NCBI RefSeq assembly: GCF_900115665.1
Contig: NZ_FOXH01000004.1
Coordinates: 77,779-136,563, forward strand
Direction: 5' to 3'
DNA: 58,785 nt
DNA from: Pseudarcicella hirudinis
GTDB taxonomy: Bacteria; Bacteroidota; Bacteroidia; Cytophagales; Spirosomataceae
A program made the translations under genes and the position numbers. A model generated the notes under the pieces. It was not told where the DNA came from and made no database searches. It saw only the letters and a list, made by a program, of their open reading frames with translations. This document shows positions 9,447-16,776 of this stretch, in pieces. The first letter of the stretch is position 1, and each line of letters begins with the position of its first letter.

Positions 9447-10955
9447 ATGAAAAATATCATATCTTATTTTAAAAAATCATCTTTAGGACTGAGAGCGGTG
9501 GCATCTCTCATGACTATTTCTCTTATGACTGGTTGTAATGATTACCAGACATTGGAGCAAAACCCAAACTTGCCTACTTCAGTTCCTTCTTCTATCATTT
9601 TAAGAGATGCTCTTAAGAAAATGAATGATGAGGCATGGAACGATATAATGCGTTACAATCAGTTTTACTGCTCAAATTATAACTATTATTCGACCAACGA
9701 ATATTCATGGGGTAATGCAACTTTGCCGTTTACTACCTTGAAAAACGTTATCAAAATGGAAGAAGAGGCGAAGAAAAGTGGTGCAAAAGACCTTAACCCC
9801 TACTCCGCTTTAGGTAAATTTCTTCGTGCATATTATTACACAAACATGACTTTGAGAGTAGGAGATCTTCCTGTGAAAGATGCCTTGCAAGGTCTGACAG
9901 TAGATAAGCCTAAATACGATACACAAAAAGATGTTTTCGTTCAGGTACTTAAATGGCTTGAAGATTCAAACAGTGACCTTACACAATTGATTGCTTCAGG
10001 AAATAAAACCCTTGACGGTGATATCTATTATGCAAATGACCTTCGTAAATGGCAGAAAGCTGTTAATACTTTCAGATTGCGTGTTCTGATCCATTTAAGT
10101 AAAAAAGCAGACGATACTGATTTGAAAGTGAAACAGGATTTTGCCAATGTACTTAACAACCCTTCGAAATATCCGTTGATGGGCGATTTGTCTGAAAGTC
10201 TTCAGTTTGTCTGGGGTACTAATAACAAATATCCGCGTAACCCTGATAACCTCGGGAATAATGCAACCCGTGAAAATATGTCCAAAACTTATCTGGATTT
10301 ATTGAAAAACTTCAAAGACCCACGTCTTTTTGTGGTAGCTGAACCTGCAGAAGCTCAATTGGCAAAAGGCTTAAAAGCAACTGATTTCGATGCTTATGTA
10401 GGAGCCAGCTCCGGTGAAGATTTAGCAGATATGTCTTCAAAAGCAGGTAAAGGTGAATATTCTTTCCAAAGCCGTAAACGTTACTACAGCTCATATACCG
10501 GAGAAAATACTTTCATTGTAAGTTATCCTGAATTATGTTTCAACATTGCAGAAGCTATTAATCAGGGCTGGGTTTCGGGAAATGCGCAAACATGGTATGA
10601 ACAAGGTATCAAAGCTTCTATGTCATTCTATGGCATTACAGATGCTACGGCATATCTTGCTCAGAGTAATGTAAAATATGCAGGAAATACTGCGGCAGGT
10701 CTTAACCAGATCCTTAGCCAGAAATACATCGCTTTCTTCCAGAATTCAGGATATGAAGCCTATTTCAACTGGCGCAGAACAGGTGTTCCTACATTCCTGG
10801 TTGGCCCTGGTACTGCAAACGGAACAAAAATTCCTTTGAGATACCAATATCCAAGTTCGGAATTATCAACGAACCAGGTTAATGTCACGGATGCTATTAC
10901 ACGTCAGTTTAGCGGAAGCGATAACATCAATGCCATTATGTGGATTATTAAATAA
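9447..10955 (+). CDS. SusD/RagB-family surface substrate-binding lipoprotein (phosphonate locus)
   Basis: 502 aa from the ATG at 9447 (MKNIISYF), which leaves a clean lipoprotein signal ending MTGCND. A frame-compatible ATG 63 bp upstream would bury the signal. The body matches the SusD-like_2 type: an N-terminal NPN-like motif (EQNPNLP), a TPR-like helical region (FLRAYYYTNMTLRVGDLPVKDAL), then LRKWQKAVNTFRLRVLIHLS and EAYFNWRRTGVP near the C-terminus. It caps the SusC barrel and gives first substrate contact. The gene follows susC by ~90 bp and ends before a strong terminator, so susCD is one transcription unit. Confidence 0.93.
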   Translation: MKNIISYFKKSSLGLRAVASLMTISLMTGCNDYQTLEQNPNLPTSVPSSIILRDALKKMNDEAWNDIMRYNQFYCSNYNYYSTNEYSWGNATLPFTTLKNVIKMEEEAKKSGAKDLNPYSALGKFLRAYYYTNMTLRVGDLPVKDALQGLTVDKPKYDTQKDVFVQVLKWLEDSNSDLTQLIASGNKTLDGDIYYANDLRKWQKAVNTFRLRVLIHLSKKADDTDLKVKQDFANVLNNPSKYPLMGDLSESLQFVWGTNNKYPRNPDNLGNNATRENMSKTYLDLLKNFKDPRLFVVAEPAEAQLAKGLKATDFDAYVGASSGEDLADMSSKAGKGEYSFQSRKRYYSSYTGENTFIVSYPELCFNIAEAINQGWVSGNAQTWYEQGIKASMSFYGITDATAYLAQSNVKYAGNTAAGLNQILSQKYIAFFQNSGYEAYFNWRRTGVPTFLVGPGTANGTKIPLRYQYPSSELSTNQVNVTDAITRQFSGSDNINAIMWIIK

Positions 10956-10970
10956 CAATATGATTACCTT

Positions 10971-10996
10971 ACCGCCGGGGTTCCGGCGGTTTTTTT
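10971..10996 (+). terminator. Strong intrinsic terminator between susD and phnZ
   Basis: ACCGCCGG (10971-10978), GGTT loop, CCGGCGGT (10983-10990), then TTTTTT. It is a perfect 8-bp GC-rich stem with a U-tract, placed 15 bp after the susD stop and 45 bp before the phnZ-like start. It would lower downstream transcription relative to susCD. Confidence 0.9.
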
Positions 10997-11034
10997 CTTT
11001 ATATTCAACTATTTAAACCTTAAGAATTAAGAAA

Positions 11035-11640
11035 ATGTCTATCATCGAATCTATGCTTGAAAAAAGAGTTGAAGCTATCTTTGGGCTTTACGAATCTTAC
11101 GGAGACACTGAGTATATCGGTGAACCAGTCTCAGTATTAGAACACAGTATTCAAAGTGCTCAGCTTGCCCAGCAAGGAGGGTACGATGATGACGTTATTT
11201 TAGCAGCATTTTTCCATGACATCGGCCATCTGCTTCCGATCGGAATGGACGAGGATATGAGGGGATTCGGGCACCGCTCACATGAGAGAGTCGGAGCAAA
11301 CTATATCATCCAGAATGGCTTTTCTCAAAAAATTGCAGACCTGATTCTCAATCACGTTCAGGCCAAAAGATACCTTACTTTTACTAATCCTGAATATTTT
11401 GCAAAGCTTTCTGAAGCCAGCAAGGAAACACTGAAATTTCAGGGAGGACCTATGACGCTGCAGGAGGCCCGTTCTTTTGAAAGAAATTCCTTATTTCAAT
11501 TGAGTTTACAAATGAGAGAGTGGGATGAAATGGCTAAGCTTACCGATCAGACGATTCCTTCACTGGAAGAGCTTAAAGAAATGTCGGTAAAACATTTATT
11601 GAGTTATCACGGACATCAAAACTACCTGATTTTTGAATAA
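11035..11640 (+). CDS. phnZ: PhnZ-type HD-domain mixed-valent di-iron oxygenase (phosphonate C-P cleavage)
   Basis: 201 aa HD-domain protein. Using PhnZ numbering as I recall it, all key residues are present with a constant +3 offset. Iron ligands: His37, His61, Asp62, His83, His107 and Asp164. The induced-fit pair is Tyr27/Glu30 (in YIGEP). Substrate-contacting residues are His65, Lys111, Ser129 and Arg161. The family (TIGR03276) oxidatively cleaves (R)-1-hydroxy-2-aminoethylphosphonate to glycine plus phosphate; the TmpB branch acts on the trimethyl analogue, giving betaine. It lies downstream of susCD and overlaps nothing; the next gene starts 22 bp later. No PhnY/TmpA 2-oxoglutarate dioxygenase is in the window, so the hydroxylated substrate must come from elsewhere. 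PhnZ versus TmpB specificity cannot be decided by eye. Confidence 0.88.
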   Translation: MSIIESMLEKRVEAIFGLYESYGDTEYIGEPVSVLEHSIQSAQLAQQGGYDDDVILAAFFHDIGHLLPIGMDEDMRGFGHRSHERVGANYIIQNGFSQKIADLILNHVQAKRYLTFTNPEYFAKLSEASKETLKFQGGPMTLQEARSFERNSLFQLSLQMREWDEMAKLTDQTIPSLEELKEMSVKHLLSYHGHQNYLIFE

Positions 11641-11662
11641 AGCCAGGTATATACCTCCAAAC

Positions 11663-12751
11663 ATGAAAAAAGCCTTATTTACTTTAATTCTTGCCTTTAT
11701 CCTTTTTACAGGATTCGGACAGGAACAACGCAAAACTGAAAACGTATTTCTTATTACTACCGATGGTTTCCGCTGGAAGGAAGTTTTCGGAGGAATTGAC
11801 TCAACCCTTCTTAATGACGGGCAATACACCAAAGATGCCAAGTCTTTGAAACAAAAATACTGGTCTGACACCCTTGAACTGAGAAGAAGCAAATTACTTC
11901 CGTTTTTCTGGAAAACCATCGCTTCCAAAGGACAGCTGCATGGAAACAGAGATTTGGGAAGTTTAGTCAATGTAACGAATCAGCAATGGTTTTCATACCC
12001 GGGTTACAATGAAATTCTTGCCGGCTTCTCAGATGATGAAAAGATCAATTCCAATGATAAAATTGATAACCCCAATACAACAGTACTGGAATTTCTTAAC
12101 CAGCAAAAAGAGCTGAAGGGTAGAATTGCAGCCTTTTCCACCTGGGATTGTTTCCCGTTTATTATTAATGAAAAACGTACAGGTATTCCTGTAAACTCAG
12201 GCAAAGAACTGGTAGAAGGAAAACTTAGTCCGAAAGAAGAATTACTGAATGAAATTCAGACGCAGGTACCTAATCAGATTGCTGACCGACATGATTTTGT
12301 TACCTATCATCTGGCCAAAGAATATGTAAAAAACAAACACCCTAAAGTACTTTTCCTGGCATTTGATGAAACAGATGATTATGCTCATGCCGGTAATTAT
12401 GAGGGCTATTTACAGGCAGCACAGAACTTCGACACTTTTCTGAAAGATCTCTGGGATTTGGTACAGTCTGATCCTCAATATAAAGACAAAACTACCTTTA
12501 TCATCACCAGTGACCACGGCAGAGGAATCAAACCTAAGTCGAAATGGACGGATCATGGCTATAAAACAGCTTATTCAGATCAGATATGGTTTGCCACGAT
12601 GGGTCCTGACACCAAAGCTTTAGGAGAAATCAAAACCAGCGAGCAATTATATCAGAATCAGATTGCAAAAACTTTAGCAGCATTTTTAGGCTTCGATTAT
12701 AAAAGCAATAAAACAGTCGGAGATAAAATCGAACTTGTTTTAAAGAAATAA
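11663..12751 (+). CDS. Secreted alkaline-phosphatase-superfamily phosphohydrolase
   Basis: 362 aa from the ATG at 11663; a TTG overlapping the phnZ stop is a poorer choice because it would precede the signal peptide. The signal peptide (MKKALFTLILAFILFTGFGQ) gives periplasmic export. Superfamily metal motifs are TTDGFRW (Asp34), DETDDYAHAG (Asp/His pair), TSDHGRG and DHGYK, with the conserved FSYPGYNEILAG block holding the likely nucleophile region. The class includes phosphomonoesterases, phosphodiesterases and phosphonate hydrolases. Being 22 bp downstream of phnZ, it is the best candidate for freeing a phosphonate headgroup, or phosphate, from a larger substrate brought in by SusCD. Exact reaction unknown. 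Confidence 0.8.
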   Translation: MKKALFTLILAFILFTGFGQEQRKTENVFLITTDGFRWKEVFGGIDSTLLNDGQYTKDAKSLKQKYWSDTLELRRSKLLPFFWKTIASKGQLHGNRDLGSLVNVTNQQWFSYPGYNEILAGFSDDEKINSNDKIDNPNTTVLEFLNQQKELKGRIAAFSTWDCFPFIINEKRTGIPVNSGKELVEGKLSPKEELLNEIQTQVPNQIADRHDFVTYHLAKEYVKNKHPKVLFLAFDETDDYAHAGNYEGYLQAAQNFDTFLKDLWDLVQSDPQYKDKTTFIITSDHGRGIKPKSKWTDHGYKTAYSDQIWFATMGPDTKALGEIKTSEQLYQNQIAKTLAAFLGFDYKSNKTVGDKIELVLKK

Positions 12752-12770
12752 CAGTAGAAATCAATCATTT

Positions 12771-12813
12771 AAAAGTCGTTTTGTTCATCCCTGAGAGAGA
12801 CAAAACGACTTTT
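12771..12813. terminator. Bidirectional terminator closing the phosphonate operon
   Basis: A 14-bp perfect stem (AAAAGTCGTTTTGT at 12771-12784 with its complement at 12800-12813), flanked by A/T runs on both sides. It lies 20 bp past the stop codon of the alkaline-phosphatase-family gene. Confidence 0.88.
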
Positions 12814-12864
12814 GTTTTTATGCTTGTATAAAAGTATTCAAATGAAGGCAGGGGAAAATAGAGC

Positions 12865-13086
12865 TACAGGCAAAGGCTAAAATTCTCCTGCTCCATGGTC
12901 CGTGACTCACGGATCACTTGCCTCCTTTATACTCTGTGTGCCACAGAGCATGGACTAAGAATTACAGACAAAAGCTAAAATCCTCCTGCTCCGTGGTCCG
13001 TGACTCACGGACTACTTGCCTCTCCTTTATACTCTGTGTGCCACAGAGCATGGACTAAGAATTACAGACAAAAGCTAAAATCCTCT
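12865..13086. repeat. Two ~100-bp tandem copies of the REP-like hairpin repeat
   Basis: Two near-identical units, each with two palindromes. The first is GTCCGTG-ACT-CACGGAC (perfect at 12996-13012, one G:T at 12897-12915). The second is CTCTGTG-TGC-CACAGAG at 12932-12948 and 13032-13048. They fill the ~340-bp space between the operon terminator and the stop of the AraC gene. Related copies lie at 14071-14135, 15914-15974, 48411-48468, 48997-49048 and 50250-50304. Confidence 0.85.
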
Positions 13087-13088
13087 TC

Positions 13089-13964
13089 TTATTTTTTTAA
13101 TTGCCACTTACATCTGTAAGATAATGGCGTTGTTCCGTTGAAACGCTTAAACATTCGATTAAAAAAAGACTGACTTCCATAACCCGACTCATAAGCAATA
13201 GTTTCTATACTTTTATCGGTATGAGCCAATAATTTACAGGCATGAGCAAGGCGATACTCATTTAATGCCTCTTTAAAGGTTTTTTGTGTATGCTTTTGAA
13301 AAAAGCGGCAAAATGAAGAATTCGTAAAATGGAGGAATTGCGCTATATCCTGGCTACGAATATCTTCCGTGAAATGTTCAGCTATGAAATTAAAAACTTT
13401 ATCAATCCGCTCAATACTCGTTGATGGGATATGCGTGTTCAACGTCGCTTCTACGCTCTTATAGTTTTCTTTTGACAAAAGGTGTAAAATTTCAAAAAAA
13501 AACAATAGCTGCTCTACTGATTGAGCGTTAAAAAGTCTTTCAAAATGCTTATGAAAAAAATGATGTTCTTCCTGCAGTACTAAAATTATCCCCTGCTTAG
13601 ATGCCTTTAACATTTGCTCGATTTTATCAAATTCAGGAAAGAGGACTGAAATATTATCCAGTTTCTCAGGCAAAACCTGAACAAGATATTCCTCATATAT
13701 TTCATTTTCAAATCCAAAATCAAAACACCGATGTGGAATATTGGAGTGCAATAAGATAATAACGCCATTATCATATGGCTTAACTACGTTGGAAATATAG
13801 AGTTTCCCTTTTCCTCTTGGTATATAAACTAATTCAATCTCCGGATGAAAATGCCAGGATAATTTTAAACATGGTGATTTTGCACGTAAATGTTTTAACA
13901 GTAATGAGCTTCCATAATTAGTAGATATAATCTCCAATGTCATTTTTTTATCCTTCATTTCCAT
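13089..13964 (-). CDS. AraC-family transcriptional regulator with N-terminal cupin
   Basis: About 291 aa from the ATG at 13964; a TTG seven codons upstream is unlikely. Residues ~25-110 look like a cupin sensor (SWHFHPEIELVYIPRGKGKLY). The C-terminal ~100 residues carry two helix-turn-helices (IAQFLHFTNSSFCRFF and IAYESGYGSQSFFNRMF) followed by the AraC family end GTTPLSYR. It is divergent from the sugar isomerase/DUF1080 pair, so it probably controls those two genes in response to a sugar. The gene is distinctly A/T-rich. Confidence 0.88.
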   Translation of the reverse strand: MEMKDKKMTLEIISTNYGSSLLLKHLRAKSPCLKLSWHFHPEIELVYIPRGKGKLYISNVVKPYDNGVIILLHSNIPHRCFDFGFENEIYEEYLVQVLPEKLDNISVLFPEFDKIEQMLKASKQGIILVLQEEHHFFHKHFERLFNAQSVEQLLFFFEILHLLSKENYKSVEATLNTHIPSTSIERIDKVFNFIAEHFTEDIRSQDIAQFLHFTNSSFCRFFQKHTQKTFKEALNEYRLAHACKLLAHTDKSIETIAYESGYGSQSFFNRMFKRFNGTTPLSYRCKWQLKK

Positions 13965-14070
13965 ATTGTTTTTTACAATATACAATATTAAGACAATTTA
14001 GTACTAAATATGGAAAATCTGATTAAAGGTATTTCTTATCACACAAGCTTATTTTGCATTCACATCAGCA

Positions 14071-14135
14071 CCGTGCCTCACGGATCACTTGCTTTACCTT
14101 TATGCTCTGTGTGCCACAGAACATGGATTAAAGAG
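14071..14135. repeat. REP-like hairpin repeat copy
   Basis: Carries hairpin 1 CCGTG-CCT-CACGG (14071-14083) and hairpin 2 TCTGTG-TGC-CACAGA (14106-14120), in the intergenic space between the AraC regulator and the sugar isomerase. The short open frame crossing it is not a gene. Confidence 0.75.
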
Positions 14136-14219
14136 CGTGGATTAAGGGTATCATTTCATCATATTTTATTTGATTGTAACAAGTTTAATGATTGAATTAA
14201 AATTTAAAAATACCAATAA

Positions 14220-15086
14220 ATGGAAAGAAGACAGTTTTTAAAATCATTAGGTGTTGGAGCAGCAACTATAGGAACTATCAATTTGTATGCCGCACCCCAA
14301 AAAGTTAAATCGTTAGGATTACAATTATTTTCTGTTCGGGAATTTGTTGCAAAAGATCTGGAAGGTACCTTAGAAAAGGTGGCTTCACTTGGCTACAGAG
14401 AATTAGAAATATATGGATATAATGGGACTTTTTTCGGAAAAACACCTGCTGAGTTTAAAACGATTCTTAAAAATACAGGGGTAAAAGTAGTAAGCTCGCA
14501 TCATGCAGCAGGCATTGGTAATAAATCAAAAGGTTCGTTAACGGATGGTTGGGAGAAAGCTGTGGAAGACTTAGATAATATTGGTGCCAGATACATGGTT
14601 TGTCCTTATTTATTTCCCAAAGAACAAACCCATGAAACTTATGCTTTACTGCCGGATTTGCTGAGTAAATCCGGTGAAGTAACAAAATCAGCCGGTATTC
14701 AGTTTGCCTATCATAACCACGATTTTGAATTTAAAAATTACAATGATTCTACACTTGTTTTTGACCATATCATTACGAATACATCTCCTGATCTGGTTAA
14801 AATTGAGTTGGATTTATATTGGATTATAAAAGCAGGATACGACCCAATTAAGTATTTTGAAAAATATCCGGGAAGATTTCCGCTCTGGCATGTAAAAGAT
14901 ATGGAAGCAGGTAGCAAAAACATAACTGAGGTAGGAAATGGTACAATCGATTTTGATAAAATTTTTGCAGCCCGCAAAATAGCAGGTCTGGAGAAATGGT
15001 TTGTAGAACAAGATGTAACCAAAGGCAATATGTTTGAAAGTATCAAATCGAGCCACGATTACTTATCAAAAAAGAAATTCAAATAA
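14220..15086 (+). CDS. Xylose-isomerase-like TIM-barrel sugar phosphate isomerase/epimerase (secreted)
   Basis: 288 aa. It starts with RRQFLKSLGVGAATIGTINLYA, a twin-arginine-like export signal (positions 3-24). The AP-endonuclease-2/xylose isomerase-like TIM barrel carries LGLQLFSVRE near the start, YHNHDFEF at about 161-168, ELDLYWIIKAG, LWHVKDME and a final FVEQD. These acidic and histidine positions usually bind a divalent metal. Such secreted isomerases often pair with DUF1080 proteins in Bacteroidota, as here, where the next gene starts 31 bp later. The sugar is unknown. Regulation by the divergent AraC gene is likely. Confidence 0.88.
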   Translation: MERRQFLKSLGVGAATIGTINLYAAPQKVKSLGLQLFSVREFVAKDLEGTLEKVASLGYRELEIYGYNGTFFGKTPAEFKTILKNTGVKVVSSHHAAGIGNKSKGSLTDGWEKAVEDLDNIGARYMVCPYLFPKEQTHETYALLPDLLSKSGEVTKSAGIQFAYHNHDFEFKNYNDSTLVFDHIITNTSPDLVKIELDLYWIIKAGYDPIKYFEKYPGRFPLWHVKDMEAGSKNITEVGNGTIDFDKIFAARKIAGLEKWFVEQDVTKGNMFESIKSSHDYLSKKKFK

Positions 15087-15117
15087 AAATATTCAGAATC
15101 TTCATATTAATCCCGAA

Positions 15118-15837
15118 ATGAAAAAAGTAATATTATCCCTTTTCTTTACAGCAAGCACTTTCTGTGTATTATCGCAAAGCAGCACTTTGGTAAATCAACT
15201 ATCAGCCAAAGAAAAGAAAGAGGGCTGGAAGTTATTGTTTGATGGAAGAACAAGCAAAGGCTGGCATTTATACAATAAAGGAAAAACTGCCTCTGCCTGG
15301 GTGGTTAAAAACGGAGAATTAAAATGTGATGCGACTATTCCGGATGTAGAAAGAGAAGATTTAGTCACTGATAAGGAGTTTGAAAATTTTGATTTAAAGT
15401 TTGAATGGAAGATTTCAAAAGAAGGCAATAGCGGTGTTTTTATTAATGTTGTTGAGAGAGAAGATATTCCAAAGGCCTGGGCTTCCGGTCCTGAATATCA
15501 ATTGCTGGAAAAATCCCATCATGATTACGCATTCAGTGCAAAAAAGCGTCCGGGCTGTTTGTACGGATTTTATGAGCAAAAAAATCCCGCTCCCGATAAA
15601 CCAGTCGGGCAATGGAATCAATCGGAAATTAAACAGGTAAATGGAAAGATTGAATTTTATTTGAATGGCATTCTTACCGCCTCGGAGGACCTAAACAGCG
15701 AAAATTGGAAAACCATGGTAGCAAATTCTGGTTTCAAGACTTTCCCTGAATTCGGAAAACACACCAAAGGTCTCATTTCTTTACAAGATTGGTCAAAAGG
15801 TATTTCATTCCGAAATATTAAAATCAAGGAACTGTAA
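15118..15837 (+). CDS. DUF1080 (3-keto-disaccharide hydrolase-type) secreted protein
   Basis: 240 aa from the ATG at 15118, the first start that exposes a signal peptide (MKKVILSLFFTASTFCVLSQ). The typical DUF1080 opening GWKLLFDGRTSKGWHLY is followed by a jelly-roll with DFDLKFEWKI-type strands, GNSGVFINV and EYQLLEKSHHDYA. The end is GLISLQDWSKGISFRNIKIKEL. The fold is a concanavalin-like lectin/glucanase. Members are reported as 3-keto-disaccharide hydrolases or glycan-binding proteins. It is co-transcribed with the isomerase upstream. Periplasmic or surface action on a sugar or glycoside is inferred. Confidence 0.88.
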   Translation: MKKVILSLFFTASTFCVLSQSSTLVNQLSAKEKKEGWKLLFDGRTSKGWHLYNKGKTASAWVVKNGELKCDATIPDVEREDLVTDKEFENFDLKFEWKISKEGNSGVFINVVEREDIPKAWASGPEYQLLEKSHHDYAFSAKKRPGCLYGFYEQKNPAPDKPVGQWNQSEIKQVNGKIEFYLNGILTASEDLNSENWKTMVANSGFKTFPEFGKHTKGLISLQDWSKGISFRNIKIKEL

Positions 15838-15913
15838 ATGTTAATACCTTCTCCAAGGCAAGGAAAAATATTAAATGTAGAGGGCTTATTGCAGCGTTAC
15901 GATTTTCCTTCAC

Positions 15914-15974
15914 CGTGATCCGTGGCTCACGGGCCACTGCCTTTATGCTCTGTGTGCCACAGAACATGGATTAA
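15914..15974. repeat. REP-like hairpin repeat copy
   Basis: Hairpin 1 is CCGTG-GCT-CACGG (15920-15932) and hairpin 2 TCTGTG-TGC-CACAGA (about 15950-15964), separated by ~18 nt. It sits between convergent genes and may double as a transcript end. Confidence 0.75.
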
Positions 15975-16006
15975 GATTAAAAAAACAATGTTTTTGCAGA
16001 AGGTAT

Positions 16007-16591
16007 TTACTCAGGTTTTTGCATCGGATCATTGATGTCCGTCTCTCCTTTCGTCAGGATCCGTTCGCTTAATTTCTGAATCAATTCCATCTGGGCTTTT
16101 TGCAGATCGAACATTCCGGGAAGCTGTTCTGTCATAAGTAAATCTATTTTCTCTTGCAGATGTCTTACTTCAATTTCTGATTTCAGGTTAATAAGATAAT
16201 CACTTTCAGCTCTTTTGCGGTCTTTTTCCTCTTTTCGGTTCTGACTCATCATAATTACCGGAGCTTGCAAAGCAGCCACACAGGAAAGCATTAAATTCAG
16301 CAAAATATAAGGATAAGGATCAAAATGGTGCTTTATAATCCCGATTGTATTGATGAATATCCAGACGATTAGTACTGCTGTAAAGGAAATGATAAATTTC
16401 CAGCTCCCGCCAAAATCTGCGACTTTATCTGCTACCTTGTCTCCGATTGAGTCTGATACCTCGTACAATTGATACAATTCATCAGCAAGTACATCTTTCT
16501 CATTAATTGCTTTGGTTACAATTGTATTCAATTTTTTAATCTGATCATCCTGCGCTTTTGAAAGCTCTGCAATAATTTCCGTTGCCTGCAT
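16007..16591 (-). CDS. DUF1003-family membrane protein
   Basis: 194 aa. An N-terminal coiled segment precedes the DUF1003 core: DKVADKVADFGGSWKFI, then a helix FTAVLIVWIFINTIG, FDPYPYILLNLMLSCVAALQAPVIMMSQNR, and a charged C-terminal helix predicted as a coiled coil. The two hydrophobic segments (about 69-86 and 98-117) make it an inner-membrane protein with cytosolic ends. Function of the family is unknown. It stands alone, convergent with the DUF1080 gene. Confidence 0.88.
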   Translation of the reverse strand: MQATEIIAELSKAQDDQIKKLNTIVTKAINEKDVLADELYQLYEVSDSIGDKVADKVADFGGSWKFIISFTAVLIVWIFINTIGIIKHHFDPYPYILLNLMLSCVAALQAPVIMMSQNRKEEKDRKRAESDYLINLKSEIEVRHLQEKIDLLMTEQLPGMFDLQKAQMELIQKLSERILTKGETDINDPMQKPE

Positions 16592-16714
16592 AGATTTATA
16601 TATTAACTGAAGATTTTAAATTATTAATTTTATTTACTCAGGAATTTCAATTTACATGAAATTTCAATCGGAAAGAATCATGCCAGTCTTAAAAGCAGCT
16701 TTATTTCAAACAAA

Positions 16715-16755
16715 ATCCCCGCAAGCTAATTCGGATTGAATTATCCCGCGGGGAT
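16715..16755 (-). terminator. Terminator of the ATP-grasp gene
   Basis: ATCCCCGC (16715-16722) pairs with GCGGGGAT (16748-16755). On the minus strand the stem is followed by TTTTG. It lies 22 bp past the stop codon. Confidence 0.75.
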
Positions 16756-16776
16756 CTTTAACATTCGGAAACGATA

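Noticed and set aside
1966-12751. Classical C-P lyase (phnG-M) pathway
   Set aside because: None of the phnG-M components is present. C-P cleavage here is through PhnZ and PhnX-like enzymes only.
14010-14195. 61-codon plus-strand open frame upstream of the sugar isomerase
   Set aside because: It runs through a REP-like repeat copy and has no protein-like features.
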